From Chloroflexota bacterium (GTDB taxonomy: Bacteria; Chloroflexota; Anaerolineae; UBA2200): DNA of 46,273 bases. The position numbers and the translations under genes were made by a program. Of this stretch, positions 1 to 8,029 are shown piece after piece (position 1 is the stretch's first letter; each line of letters opens with the position of its first letter). A model generated the notes under the pieces. It was not told where the DNA came from. It did not search any database and worked only from the letters and a program-made list of their open reading frames with translations. The stretch spans positions 1-46,273 of the forward strand of contig JAUWJD010000029.1 of the NCBI GenBank assembly GCA_030607875.1, in the 5' to 3' direction.

Positions 1-114
1 ATCCATTCGTCACTGGGCTATCTCACTCCAGCAGAGTTCGAGAGCCAGTGGCAGAACGCTCAACGTCTATCAGGGTTGTTCACTAAGAATCGCTCGAAAA
101 GTGTCCAGTTTTAG
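1..114 (+). CDS. IS3-family transposase, C-terminal fragment (partial)
   Basis: The reading frame is open from the first base and ends at TAG 112-114. It encodes about 37 residues beginning IHSSLGYLTPAEFE, the characteristic end of the DDE integrase core of IS3-family OrfB transposases (usually RPHSSLGYLTPxEFE). The rest of the gene lies to the left of the window, so whether the transposase is intact cannot be judged. It is immediately followed by what looks like the right terminal repeat of the element. Confidence 0.8.
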   Translation: MHSSLGYLTPAEFESQWQNAQRLSGLFTKNRSKSVQF

Positions 115-126
115 GGGTGCACTACA
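1..126 (+). mobile_element. Right end of an IS3-family insertion sequence
   Basis: The transposase stop is embedded in the sequence TGTCCAGTTTTAGGGGTGCA, which continues CTACA to about position 126. Read on the opposite strand this begins TGTAGTGCACCCC and ends ACTGGACA, the layout expected for an IS3-family (IS150-type) terminal inverted repeat. The left end and target duplication are outside the window, so the exact boundary at 126 is an estimate. Confidence 0.6.
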
Positions 127-167
127 GTTCGTTCATCACCATCTTGTGCATCGTGTACATCCCTGTT

Positions 168-1187
168 TCATTTCTGCCGTGAGGTCAGCGAGGTGGCCAG
201 ATTGCGCAAGTGTTCCTCGGCGGGCGGGCGCGCGCCAGCCGCATCGAGCGCCGCCAGGGCGTTGCGCTCGTACTGTGCGGCCTGCTGTTGCACGTACTGG
301 CGAGCTCCGACGCTCTCCAAGATAGCCATTGCTTGGGCTACATCCTCGTTGCTGAGATGCTCCCGTCTGTATAGGTCAGCCAGCTTCTTGCCCTCGTGGC
401 CCGCTTGCAGGGCAAAGATGACAGGAAGGGTCATCTTGCGACTCTTGATGTCGCTCGCAGCAGGCTTGCCTGTGGTCGCCGGGTCGCCCCAGATGCCCAG
501 GATGTCGTCCACCATCTGAAAGGCCAGTCCCAGGTGCCAGCCGAACTGGCGGTAGGAATCTGTTTTGTCGCCAGCTCTGCCTATCAGGGCACCGAGTTGG
601 GTGCTGGCTGCGATGAGTGCTGCCGTCTTGCCTCCGATCATTTTCAGGTACGACTCCTCAGTGGTGTCTACATCGCCCTCGCCTGCGATGTCCAGGTACT
701 GTCCCTGACATAGCTGAAGCAGCGTTGCATCCAGTGCGACCGCGGCTGTCAGGACGGTGCCCAGCTCGACGCCAAGGTCTCTCAGGCGGGACAACGCCAG
801 ACGAGCTAGCACGAGCATGCTGTCACCAACGTTGATGCCGTGCGCCAGGCCCCACACCGTCCACACGGCGGGCCGGCCCCGCCGGGTGGGGCTGTTGTCC
901 TCAATGTCGTCGTGGATGAGGGAAAAACTGTGGACCAGCTCCAACGCTGCGGCTGCGGGCAGTGCCTGATGCCAATCGCCCCCGGCCGCTTTGCAGGACA
1001 ACAGACAGAGCAGCGGCCGCAAGCGCTTGCCGCTGTAGGCTTCGGCTGGGTTCAAGTCCTGATCGAGCCAGCCCAGGTGATAAGCCATGATGTTGTACAA
1101 CGTCGCGACAGTGTCCTCAGGAGCGGAGACGATGGCGCGCAGCTCGTCCTCAATGGCTGTGAGGTATATGGTAAGATCCACGGTCAT
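168..1187 (-). CDS. Polyprenyl (farnesyl/geranylgeranyl-type) diphosphate synthase
   Basis: A trans-prenyltransferase that condenses isopentenyl diphosphate with allylic diphosphates in the cytoplasm. The 339-residue protein has the GKRLRP substrate-binding motif near residue 53, the first aspartate-rich motif DDIED at 93-97 and the second at DDILG starting at 227, plus the conserved GGKTAALI segment. Length fits the all-alpha isoprenoid synthase family. Product chain length cannot be read reliably from sequence. Its ATG overlaps the TGA of the upstream isomerase gene by four bases (ATGA), so the two are a translationally coupled operon, and GGAAGGA lies just upstream of the start. The neighbouring geranylgeranyl-reductase homologue suggests a C20 or longer product, which is inference. 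Confidence 0.9.
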   Translation of the reverse strand: MTVDLTIYLTAIEDELRAIVSAPEDTVATLYNIMAYHLGWLDQDLNPAEAYSGKRLRPLLCLLSCKAAGGDWHQALPAAAALELVHSFSLIHDDIEDNSPTRRGRPAVWTVWGLAHGINVGDSMLVLARLALSRLRDLGVELGTVLTAAVALDATLLQLCQGQYLDIAGEGDVDTTEESYLKMIGGKTAALIAASTQLGALIGRAGDKTDSYRQFGWHLGLAFQMVDDILGIWGDPATTGKPAASDIKSRKMTLPVIFALQAGHEGKKLADLYRREHLSNEDVAQAMAILESVGARQYVQQQAAQYERNALAALDAAGARPPAEEHLRNLATSLTSRQK

Positions 1188-2227
1188 GATGTTGTCCTTC
1201 CAGATACCCTTTGCAGCGGCGCCATCTTGAGTGCCGGGATGTCCGGCAGGCCGGCGGCGAACATGGCGATACGCAAGCCCTCGATCAGTACCTGCAGCTC
1301 GTCCTGCACCGCTTCGGAGGAGACACTAGCTGGCACCAGCAGCGGGCGCGCCAGGCCCACCAGGTCTGCGCCGAGCGCCAGGGCGATTGCTGCTTCTGGA
1401 CCGGTGCGGACGCCACCGCTGGCGATGACAGGCAGGGCAGCCGCACCACGGCTGGCCTGCAGTATGGCTTCTGCCGTGGGGATGCCCCAGCGGGCAAAGT
1501 GAGCCGCAATCCGGCGCTGGAGCTCATTGTGCGCGCGGTGTTTTTCCACCTCGCTCCAAGAAGTGCCGCCTGCGCCGGCAACGTCCAGCACCGCGACGCC
1601 AACGTCGGCGAGCTGACAGGCCACGGCTACGGATAGGCCCCAGCCTACCTCCTTGACGACGACCGGCACATCCAAATCGCGGCAGATTTCGCCAATCTTG
1701 TCCAGCAATCCGGCAAAGTTGGTATTTCCATCGGGCTGCAAGGCTTCCTGCAGCGGATTGAGGTGCAGGATGAGGGCATCTGCAGCGATCACTTCTACTG
1801 CCTGGCGGCATTCGGCCAGGCCATAGCCATAGTTCAATTGCACCGCGCCCAAGTTGGCAAACAACAGCACGTCTGGGGCTATGCTGCGCACCTGGTAGGT
1901 CGGAATCTGATCAGGATCTTCAATGGCTGCCCGCTGCGAACCCACGCTCATGGCAATGCCCAGGGCCTGGGCAGCCTCGGCCAGGTTGAGGTTGATCTGC
2001 CGGGCCTGAGCTGTACCACCCGTAATGGCGGAGATGAGCAAAGGGGCGTGCAGCTCTTTGCCCAGGAAGTGCGTGCTCAGATCGATTTCTCTCAGATCCA
2101 GCTCCGGCAGCGCACAATGTGTGAGCCGGTAGCGCTCAAAGCCAGCGGTGATGTTTCGCGCGCTGACGTCTTCTTCGCTGCAAATGCGCAGGTGATCTAG
2201 CTTGCGCCTGGTATGGGAATCGGGCAT
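1184..2227 (-). CDS. fni: Isopentenyl-diphosphate delta-isomerase, type 2 (FMN-dependent)
   Basis: Interconverts isopentenyl and dimethylallyl diphosphate, supplying the starter for the prenyl synthase encoded downstream. The 347-residue protein is a TIM-barrel of the FMN/NAD(P)H-dependent type-2 family: [10 protein letters not shown] near residue 80, the MSVGSQRAA segment, VVVKEVGWG in the middle, and the phosphate-binding ASGGVRTG followed by [13 protein letters not shown] near the C-terminus. Length is normal for the family. The start ATG at 2227 has an AGGGG-like ribosome site (GGTTACGGAGGGGAAC region) and a consensus promoter about 80 bases upstream. It is the first gene of a two-gene minus-strand operon. 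Confidence 0.93.
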   Translation of the reverse strand: MPDSHTRRKLDHLRICSEEDVSARNITAGFERYRLTHCALPELDLREIDLSTHFLGKELHAPLLISAITGGTAQARQINLNLAEAAQALGIAMSVGSQRAAIEDPDQIPTYQVRSIAPDVLLFANLGAVQLNYGYGLAECRQAVEVIAADALILHLNPLQEALQPDGNTNFAGLLDKIGEICRDLDVPVVVKEVGWGLSVAVACQLADVGVAVLDVAGAGGTSWSEVEKHRAHNELQRRIAAHFARWGIPTAEAILQASRGAAALPVIASGGVRTGPEAAIALALGADLVGLARPLLVPASVSSEAVQDELQVLIEGLRIAMFAAGLPDIPALKMAPLQRVSGRTTS

Positions 2228-2308
2228 GTTCCCCTCCGTAACCTTCTCATGGGAAATGGTGTTTCATTTGAGTGGCGGGCATGTCATCGGAACCTTTGGT
2301 GCATGCAC

Positions 2309-2337
2309 ATACTACGCCGGGCGCCTTGGATTGTCAA
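2309..2337 (-). promoter_or_regulatory. Sigma-70-type promoter for fni operon
   Basis: On the minus strand TTGACA (2337-2332) is followed after 17 bases by TAGTAT (2314-2309). It points to fni. Its -35 box lies only six bases from the -35 box of the divergent acyl-carrier-protein promoter, so the two are likely to interfere with or co-regulate one another. Confidence 0.75.
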
Positions 2338-2343
2338 GCGCAG

Positions 2344-2372
2344 TTGACGATTCAGAGCAAGGTGGCTATACT
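2344..2372 (+). promoter_or_regulatory. Sigma-70-type promoter for acyl carrier protein gene
   Basis: TTGACG (2344-2349), a 17-base spacer and TATACT (2367-2372) lie about 40 bases upstream of the GTG start of the acyl carrier protein gene. Confidence 0.75.
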
Positions 2373-2410
2373 TGTGAGGTCATATTACTGCACAGAAGGA
2401 GGAAGGTAGC

Positions 2411-2647
2411 GTGACTACATTTGAGCGTGTGAAAAAGATCATTGTCGATCAATTGGGTGTGGACGCGGACACGGTGACGCTCGAAGCCCGCTTCAGGGAG
2501 GAGCTGGGCGCCGACTCGCTCGATCTCGTGGAGCTGATCATGGCTTTTGAGGAAGAGTTCGGAGGGGAGATTTCCGACGAGGAGGCCCAGGGCATCCGAA
2601 CAGTGGGTGAAGCTGTCACCTATCTCGAGGCACACAGCGCAGCGTAG
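2411..2647 (+). CDS. acpP: Acyl carrier protein
   Basis: A 78-residue acidic protein that carries acyl chains on a phosphopantetheine arm. The attachment motif [10 protein letters not shown] is intact, with the modified serine at residue 36, and the helical layout ([14 protein letters not shown], then [13 protein letters not shown], then the [11 protein letters not shown] helix) is that of FabF/FabI-type ACPs. It starts with GTG preceded by the strong site AAGGAGGAAGG. It is not next to other fatty acid synthesis genes but sits within an isoprenoid/lipid neighbourhood, so its partner enzymes are unknown. It could be the housekeeping ACP or a dedicated one. Confidence 0.92.
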   Translation: MTTFERVKKIIVDQLGVDADTVTLEARFREELGADSLDLVELIMAFEEEFGGEISDEEAQGIRTVGEAVTYLEAHSAA

Positions 2648-2729
2648 TTCTGGCCAAAGATCCAAAGAAACCATACGTTGTGCGCGATTCCCGCGCGTAA
2701 CGTACTTCTTGTGAACAGGATGGGCAACG

Positions 2730-3758
2730 ATGCGTGACTGGATGGCTCCAGTGAATGGCGAGCCGCTGCTGTGGTTGCTGGAGCATGATGCCCAGAATCC
2801 TGGCGTGCGCTACTTTGCGCTGCAGGAGCTGCTGGGGCACCCGGCGGATGACACCCAGGTGATGGAAGCACGGGCTGCTGTCATGTCGAGTGGCCCGGTA
2901 CCGGCTATCCTGGCTGCTCAGCACCCCGATGGCTACTGGGTGAAACCTGGGCCGGGCTACCGCCCCAAGTACCGGAGTACGGTGTGGGCGCTGATCATGC
3001 TGGCGCAGCTTGGGGCAGATGGACGCGATCCTCGAGTGCGCAAGGCCGGCAACTATCTATTGGACAACGCCATAGCCAGCACTGGTGCCTTCTCCATCAA
3101 CGGGACTCCATCGATGGCCATTCACTGTCTGAACGGCAACTTGATTGCCGCGTTGCTGGACCTGGGTTGGCTCAAAGATGAGCGCCTGAAGGGGGTGGTG
3201 GAGTGGGCGGCCCGCGTTATCACCGGTGAGGGCATAGCGCCAGCGACAGACCGCGATGCGGCGCTGCACTACTACCGGTCTGGGACCTGCGGGCCGGGTT
3301 TCTGCTGCTCGGGCAACAACCGCAAACCTTGTGCCTGGGGTGCAGTGAAGGCAATGCTGGCTCTCAGCAGGCTCCCTGAGCAGGCGCGCACCCCGCTCGT
3401 CCGTGATGCCATTCAGGTTGGTGTGGATTTCTTGTTTAGCCGTGATCCAGCCGTCGCCGATTACCCTACGCCCAAGGAGACCAAGCCCAGCCGCAGTTGG
3501 TTCCAGTTCGCTTTCCCCGTGTTCTACGTCACTGACGTCTTGCAGAACCTGGAGGCCTTGACTGCCCTCGGCTACGGTGCTGACCCGCGCTTGAGAAGGG
3601 CCGTCGAGTGGGTGTTGGGCAAGCAAGACGAGCTGGGGCGCTGGAAACTTGAGTACAGCTACAAGGGAAAAACCTGGGTGGACATCGAGCAGAAAGGCAA
3701 GCCCAGCAAGTGGGTCACGTTGCGTGCCCTGCGCATGCTGAGAAGGGTTGCCGCTTGA
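2730..3758 (+). CDS. Prenyltransferase/squalene-cyclase-like alpha/alpha-toroid protein
   Basis: A 342-residue soluble protein of unknown function. It contains repeated helical segments of the terpenoid-cyclase/prenyltransferase toroid type (for example STVWALIMLAQLGADGRDP near residue 88, LEALTALGYGADPRL near 280 and DELGRWKLE near 303), with aromatic-glycine turns reminiscent of QW motifs. The acidic DxDD motif of class II terpene cyclases is not seen, so cyclase activity is not supported. A central cysteine-rich motif CGPGFCCSGNNRKPCAWG might bind metal. Relatives are often misnamed NifH-like in databases; there is no P-loop here. It follows the ACP gene by about 80 bases and precedes the reductase gene by 47 bases, probably in the same unit. 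Confidence 0.6.
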   Translation: MRDWMAPVNGEPLLWLLEHDAQNPGVRYFALQELLGHPADDTQVMEARAAVMSSGPVPAILAAQHPDGYWVKPGPGYRPKYRSTVWALIMLAQLGADGRDPRVRKAGNYLLDNAIASTGAFSINGTPSMAIHCLNGNLIAALLDLGWLKDERLKGVVEWAARVITGEGIAPATDRDAALHYYRSGTCGPGFCCSGNNRKPCAWGAVKAMLALSRLPEQARTPLVRDAIQVGVDFLFSRDPAVADYPTPKETKPSRSWFQFAFPVFYVTDVLQNLEALTALGYGADPRLRRAVEWVLGKQDELGRWKLEYSYKGKTWVDIEQKGKPSKWVTLRALRMLRRVAA

Positions 3759-3805
3759 CAGTTGTTCGGAGACGCCGGTCACCCGAAGCCTGAACGGAGG
3801 CTACC

Positions 3806-5122
3806 TTGATCTCTGTCGATACGATGCGCTGCAGTTATTGCGGTGCCTGTGTCAGCGTGTGTCCAGTGAATGCATTGGACCTGCAGGAGACGCGGCTGGT
3901 CGTTTCAGAGGATTGTTTCGAGTGCAACCTTTGTCTACCTGCCTGTCCGATGGGGGCGCTCGTGGCGGCAGGAGAGTCATCTCGCGATTTGCCCAAAGTC
4001 AAGGATCACTATGACGTGGTCGTGGTTGGCGCCGGTCCGGCAGGTTCAGTGGCCGCCTGGGAAGCAGCCGCTCGAGGGCTCTCGGTTCTGCTCATGGAGA
4101 AACGCCAGGAAATTGGCTCGCCGGTACGCTGTGCTGAAGGCCTCGGCCCTGGTGAACTGGATGGCCTTGTCGATCCTGATCCGCGCTGGATATGCGCGCA
4201 CATACGCAAAGCAAGGATCACAGTGGTGCGAGATGGACAGGAGCATCCCTGGGAACCACCGGCCCAGTTGGAGGATGGCGAGGACGCGGGCGTGGGCTAC
4301 ATATTGGAGCGCCGAGTCTTTGATCGCGCCTTGGCGGAGAGAGCGGCACAGGGAGGGGCGCGCCTTTTGGTCAAGACGGCTGCTGTGGGATTGCTGCGCG
4401 ATGGAGAAACCGTAGTGGGCGTACAAGCGCAAGGGGTGTGGGGACGCCGGGACATCTCTGCGCGCGTCGTCATTGGCGCGGATGGCGTGGAATCGCGCCT
4501 CGGGTTGTGGGCAGGGTTGGATACCACGCTGCTCCAACACGATTTGATGACCTGCGCCCAGTTTCTCCTCGCGGGAATCGATATCGATCCAGAGTGCACG
4601 TACTACTATTTGGATCGCGAGGCGGCTCCAGGCGGCTACGTGTGGATTTTCCCCAAGGGTGATGGGCGTGCCAACGTTGGTCTGGGAGTGCAGGCCGATT
4701 TGGTGGAAACAGCGCCGCTTGAGCTGCTGACACGCTTTGTGGAGAGCCGTCCCTTTCTGGCGCGCGGCAGTATCGTGACCCTGATTGCCGGCGGAGTGCC
4801 CACCGCTTTACCTCCGTCGCCTATGGTAACGGATGGTTGTATGTTAGTTGGCGATGCGGCACGTCAGGTGGATCCACTGACTGGTGGAGGGATTGCCAAT
4901 GGGATGGCCGCAGGCCGGCTGGCCGCAAAGGTGGCAGCCGAGGCCATCAGTGCTGGGGACGTGTCACGGGCCTCACTGAATCGCTACGAACAGGAATGGG
5001 CTGCGGGTATCGGACGGCGGATGGCTCGTAACTACCGTCTGCGGGCCAGATTCCCTCCAGCCCAGCGCGCAGGCGAGCGTTTTATGCATCTCTTTGCCCT
5101 GACCATTGGTGCAGGGAAGTAG
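3806..5122 (+). CDS. Geranylgeranyl-reductase-family flavoprotein with N-terminal 2x[4Fe-4S] ferredoxin domain
   Basis: A predicted FAD enzyme that saturates isoprenoid double bonds, with a built-in electron-transfer module. Residues 1-50 hold two complete ferredoxin motifs: C9-x2-C12-x2-C15-x3-C19-P and C37-x2-C40-x2-C43-x3-C47-P. Next come a Rossmann FAD site VVVGAGPAGS (about residue 70), the family motif PVRCAEGLGPGEL, IGADGVESRLG, and the C-terminal FAD signature GDAARQVDPLTGGGIANG. Total length is 438 residues. The start is TTG with GGAGG five bases upstream; no ATG gives the first cysteine motif. With IPP isomerase and prenyl synthase nearby, it probably acts on a geranylgeranyl-type chain (quinone, carotenoid or lipid); the substrate is not known. 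Confidence 0.85.
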   Translation: MISVDTMRCSYCGACVSVCPVNALDLQETRLVVSEDCFECNLCLPACPMGALVAAGESSRDLPKVKDHYDVVVVGAGPAGSVAAWEAAARGLSVLLMEKRQEIGSPVRCAEGLGPGELDGLVDPDPRWICAHIRKARITVVRDGQEHPWEPPAQLEDGEDAGVGYILERRVFDRALAERAAQGGARLLVKTAAVGLLRDGETVVGVQAQGVWGRRDISARVVIGADGVESRLGLWAGLDTTLLQHDLMTCAQFLLAGIDIDPECTYYYLDREAAPGGYVWIFPKGDGRANVGLGVQADLVETAPLELLTRFVESRPFLARGSIVTLIAGGVPTALPPSPMVTDGCMLVGDAARQVDPLTGGGIANGMAAGRLAAKVAAEAISAGDVSRASLNRYEQEWAAGIGRRMARNYRLRARFPPAQRAGERFMHLFALTIGAGK

Positions 5123-5146
5123 CTTGTCTAGCGAAAGGAGCAGGAC

Positions 5147-6013
5147 ATGTCACAGGTTGCTGTGGTCGCAGATGTTTGTGCCAGCCTTCCGGACGAATTC
5201 TATGAAAAGTACAATATCGCTATGGTTCCCTACTATGTCCACATTGGCAAAGAATCCTTTCGCGATCCGGTGGATATCAGCCGAGAGGAGTTTATCGAGC
5301 ATTTGCGGCGGGCGGACCCTTTGCCCAAGTCAGCGAATCCGGGGGCAGCGGACTATATTGGGTTCTTCAGGGAGGCGGCCAGCCGGACGGAGGAGATTCT
5401 TGCCGTCTGCATGACGTCAATCGGCAGTGGGGCATATCAGGCGGCACTGTTGGCCAAGCAAATGGCCCTGCAGGAGCTGCCGGATGTACGGATTGAGGTG
5501 GTCGATACGCGTAACGTCTCTATGGGCTACGGCTGGATGGCGCTGGAGGCAGCTCGATCCGCGCAGGCGGGCGCGGCCTTGGATGACATCCTGGCTCTGA
5601 TCCAACGCATGATTCCGGTGACACGCATGTTGCAGACGGCGGACACGTTGCGCTACCTGTATCTGGGCGGCCGGATCGGGCGAGCAAAGCATCTGTTCGG
5701 GTCGCTTCTGCGTATCAAGCCCATCATCAGCATGGAAGATGGGGTGATCGTGGCGCTGGGGCAGGAGCGGAGCCGTTCGGCTGCCTACCGGCGCATGGTG
5801 GAATTGATTGCCGAGAAGGTTGGCCCGCGAGGCAGGATCAAGGCTGCCATCGTGCATGCTGCCGATGAAGAAGCTGCGGGCATCCTGCGTCAGATGATCG
5901 CGGACAACTTTGAATGTGCGGAACTCCTGACGACCAACCTTGCTTCTGCCTTGGCAGTACACACTGGGCCTGGTACTGTGGGGGTCTGCTATTTCCCCGC
6001 AGACGTGCTCTGA
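5147..6013 (+). CDS. DegV family fatty-acid-binding protein
   Basis: A 288-residue two-domain protein of the DegV family, whose members bind long-chain fatty acids and in Firmicutes (FakB) present them to a fatty acid kinase. The N-terminal VVADVCASLPDEFYEKYNI segment, the ISREEFIEHL helix, the PKSANPGAADY ligand loop and the GRIGRAKHLFGSLLRIKPI segment near residue 180 are all family features. The ATG is preceded by GAAAGGAG. It follows the reductase gene by 24 bases and ends just before a strong terminator, so it is the last gene of the ACP-toroid-reductase-DegV unit. No FakA-like kinase is visible here. Confidence 0.88.
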   Translation: MSQVAVVADVCASLPDEFYEKYNIAMVPYYVHIGKESFRDPVDISREEFIEHLRRADPLPKSANPGAADYIGFFREAASRTEEILAVCMTSIGSGAYQAALLAKQMALQELPDVRIEVVDTRNVSMGYGWMALEAARSAQAGAALDDILALIQRMIPVTRMLQTADTLRYLYLGGRIGRAKHLFGSLLRIKPIISMEDGVIVALGQERSRSAAYRRMVELIAEKVGPRGRIKAAIVHAADEEAAGILRQMIADNFECAELLTTNLASALAVHTGPGTVGVCYFPADVL

Positions 6014-6070
6014 CAATAGCTGCCCCGTCGAGCCAGGACTCTGCGGGCTTGTGGTCTCGGGCCTATAACC

Positions 6071-6127
6071 ACAGGGAGCTGAGGATCAGCAGCACGATCG
6101 GCGCTGACCCTCAGCTCCTGTTTTGTT
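6071..6127 (+). terminator. Rho-independent terminator after DegV gene
   Basis: ACAGGGAGCTGAGGATCAGC pairs with GCTGACCCTCAGCTCCTG (one bulge, one mismatch) around a loop of about 14 bases and is followed by TTTTGTT. It closes the plus-strand lipid operon. Confidence 0.85.
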
Positions 6128-6192
6128 ATCATCCTCTCATGTGAGTTTGACCACTTCTGGCAGCATCTGCCCAGACGCCGGAAGCTAGACTG

Positions 6193-7140
6193 CTACAACG
6201 CTGGCGCTGTCAGCTTTCTCAACTTCTCTACGGTCTCGGCCCAGGTGATACGGGAGAGGCCCAGTTTGCGGCGCAGAGTATCTTCATCCAATCCTTGCTT
6301 CAAGTCGCGCGCAGCACAAGTCCAGCGCAGAGCTTGAAAAGACAGCGCTCTTGGGGGCAGCCCCGCTCGCCTTCCGCACTCGTCCAGCACGTACTCCAGG
6401 TTGCGCGCTGTGCATTCAAAAAGCCTGTTTTGTGGCTTGTGTTGTGTCAGGTACGCTGGCAGGGTAGCAGCGAACTGCGGAGAAAGGCGCAGCCTGCGTT
6501 CCTTGTGGCGCTGCTTCATGCTCTCGTAACGGATGAAAACGATGGCCTCACGGGGGGCTGCGGCATCAACATCGTTCAAGGCAATGTTCATGCACTCGCC
6601 CTTCTTGATGCCTGTGTCCAGCAGCAAGGTTACCAGCAGATGAGGGCGTGCATCTGGTTTGTCGGCATCATGGCGCCACTTTTGCGTGGCGGCAAGCAGT
6701 TGAGCGATCTCTGCTTCCGAGAGAACTCGGGGCAGCGGCGTTTTCACTCGGCGGTGCACCAGTGGTGCGGCCGGGTCTGCTGGGATCACTCCTTCCTCAG
6801 CCAGCCAGAAAAAAAAGACCTTTAGGGTGGTCAGACGCCGGGCCAGGGATTTGGGTTTGCAGGGCACGCCACGCTCGTAGCGCAGATAGTTGAGGAAATC
6901 CTCCAATCGGGTGGTGGAAATGTTGTCGATAGGTGTTCTGTGCGCCAGGAAGCGCGCCAGCAGCCGCAGGTCGCTGTCGAACGCCTTTATGGTGTATGGG
7001 CTCAGATCCTGTTGCAGCATGTGCCCGTGGAAAGCTTCCAGTGCCCTGTGCAGCGTGGAATTCGATGTCAGGGCAGAAGTTCGTCTGGGCGGTCTGTCTG
7101 TCTCTGAGGACGGCAGCAGCGTCAACTGTTCAGCCGGCAT
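6193..7140 (-). CDS. Tyrosine-recombinase-like protein with degenerate catalytic site
   Basis: A 315-residue protein with the full XerC/XerD layout: a SAM-like core-binding domain (LHRALEAFHGHMLQQDLS to about residue 110) and a C-terminal catalytic-fold domain. Nearly every catalytic position is altered. The first Arg motif (G-L/I-R-x-x-E) reads TGIKKGE with Lys; the H-x-L-R motif reads QALR with Gln for His; the L-G-H motif reads LGL; and the tyrosine position about nine residues later holds Val. The beta-hairpin Lys region SMKQRHKERR and the second Arg remain. The ATG at 7140 was chosen because GGAGG sits six bases upstream, although the frame opens further back. It probably binds DNA without cutting it; this is inference. 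Confidence 0.8.
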   Translation of the reverse strand: MPAEQLTLLPSSETDRPPRRTSALTSNSTLHRALEAFHGHMLQQDLSPYTIKAFDSDLRLLARFLAHRTPIDNISTTRLEDFLNYLRYERGVPCKPKSLARRLTTLKVFFFWLAEEGVIPADPAAPLVHRRVKTPLPRVLSEAEIAQLLAATQKWRHDADKPDARPHLLVTLLLDTGIKKGECMNIALNDVDAAAPREAIVFIRYESMKQRHKERRLRLSPQFAATLPAYLTQHKPQNRLFECTARNLEYVLDECGRRAGLPPRALSFQALRWTCAARDLKQGLDEDTLRRKLGLSRITWAETVEKLRKLTAPAL

Positions 7141-7177
7141 GTCGCACCTCCTTCGTATAGTACATTCGTGCGACATA

Positions 7178-7206
7178 ATTCTAGCGGGATTGTGCAAGGT
7201 TGTCAA
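7178..7206 (-). promoter_or_regulatory. Sigma-70-type promoter for recombinase-like gene
   Basis: Minus-strand TTGACA (7206-7201), a 17-base spacer and TAGAAT (7183-7178), about 38 bases upstream of the chosen ATG at 7140. It supports that start over an ATG at 7206, which would lie inside the -35 box. Confidence 0.8.
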
Positions 7207-7459
7207 GTGGCGGGCTGCCCACTACAGTGACCGGTGCAGCCACGCCCTCGTGTTGTTGCTCCCTTATGACGTGCGGCTAGCCTTCCTGCCTTCTTGTGGT
7301 GCTTATCGCTGAGGTCAGTTGCGGGGAGGTGAGGGCACACAGTGAAAGGTTCGCTATCTGAAAAGAGTCCGCGAACCCGTGCGCCCGGTCAGTCAAGGAT
7401 GGTGTCTTGCGGATTTGGGGTATGCATTGCCTTTGAGGTATGCAAAGGCAGTGTAGAAA
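7207..7459. other. Intergenic region with one stem-loop
   Basis: About 250 bases between the recombinase-like promoter and the 3' end of carD. The only structure seen is TGCCTTTG/CAAAGGCA (7428-7450, seven-base loop) just after the carD stop. It may end the infA-carD transcript, but no T-run follows. No gene is supported. Confidence 0.4.
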
Positions 7460-7963
7460 CTATGTTTCTTTCTCCTTGTAGACGGCTTTCTCAATACGCT
7501 GCGTGGCCTCAGTGAGGTCAATGCCAGTGACCAATGCCAGCTCACCAGCCAGCCTGCGTTTGGCATTGGTGAGATACGTTGATTCCAGGGTCGACATGGT
7601 CTTTTTCCTGCTCTTCAATCCAACCAAGTCGCGGATCACCTGGGCAAGGGCGGTGACGGTGCCCTTTTTCAGAGCTTCCGAGATAAGCGCACGGCGTTCC
7701 CGGTAGTCCTTTGGCAGATCTGCTGGTTGTTCAGAGAGCATATTCAGCGCACGCTTCATCTTGGTCTTGCTGGCCAGCTTGCGCAAATCCATGTCCTGAT
7801 CCGAATTTACGGGCAGGTGCACTTTGAGTTCCCTGCTTGGGATATCGATAACGTAGTAGCTCTGGTATTCCTCGTCTTCGCTCCCTTTGCGCACCCGAAC
7901 GACTGTTCCGGCTCCATAGCGGCGATGGACGAGTTTCTGACCAACCACCAATCGCTGTGTCAT
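7460..7963 (-). CDS. carD: CarD family transcriptional regulator
   Basis: A 167-residue RNA-polymerase-binding protein that, in other bacteria, stabilises the open promoter complex, notably at ribosomal promoters. The N-terminal RNAP-interaction domain is clear (VGQKLVHRRYGAGTVVRVRKG, then YYVIDIPSRELKVHLPV), followed by the helical C-terminal domain (KDYRERRALISEALKKG, ALAQVIRDLVGL, TLESTYLTNAKRRLAGELA). Length matches the family. The start ATG has GAAGGAAG upstream. It lies 66 bases after infA on the same strand and has no clear promoter of its own, so the two are probably cotranscribed; the gene ends with TAG. Confidence 0.92.
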   Translation of the reverse strand: MTQRLVVGQKLVHRRYGAGTVVRVRKGSEDEEYQSYYVIDIPSRELKVHLPVNSDQDMDLRKLASKTKMKRALNMLSEQPADLPKDYRERRALISEALKKGTVTALAQVIRDLVGLKSRKKTMSTLESTYLTNAKRRLAGELALVTGIDLTEATQRIEKAVYKEKET

Positions 7964-8029
7964 CTATTGCTTCCTTCTGTCTTCTGGCTTACCTGTCAAT
8001 AGCCCCTGTACGGAGTGCGATCGCCGATA

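Noticed and set aside
7994-7999. TTGACA upstream of carD as a separate promoter.
   Set aside because: No -10-like hexamer lies at the right distance; cotranscription from the strong infA promoter is simpler.
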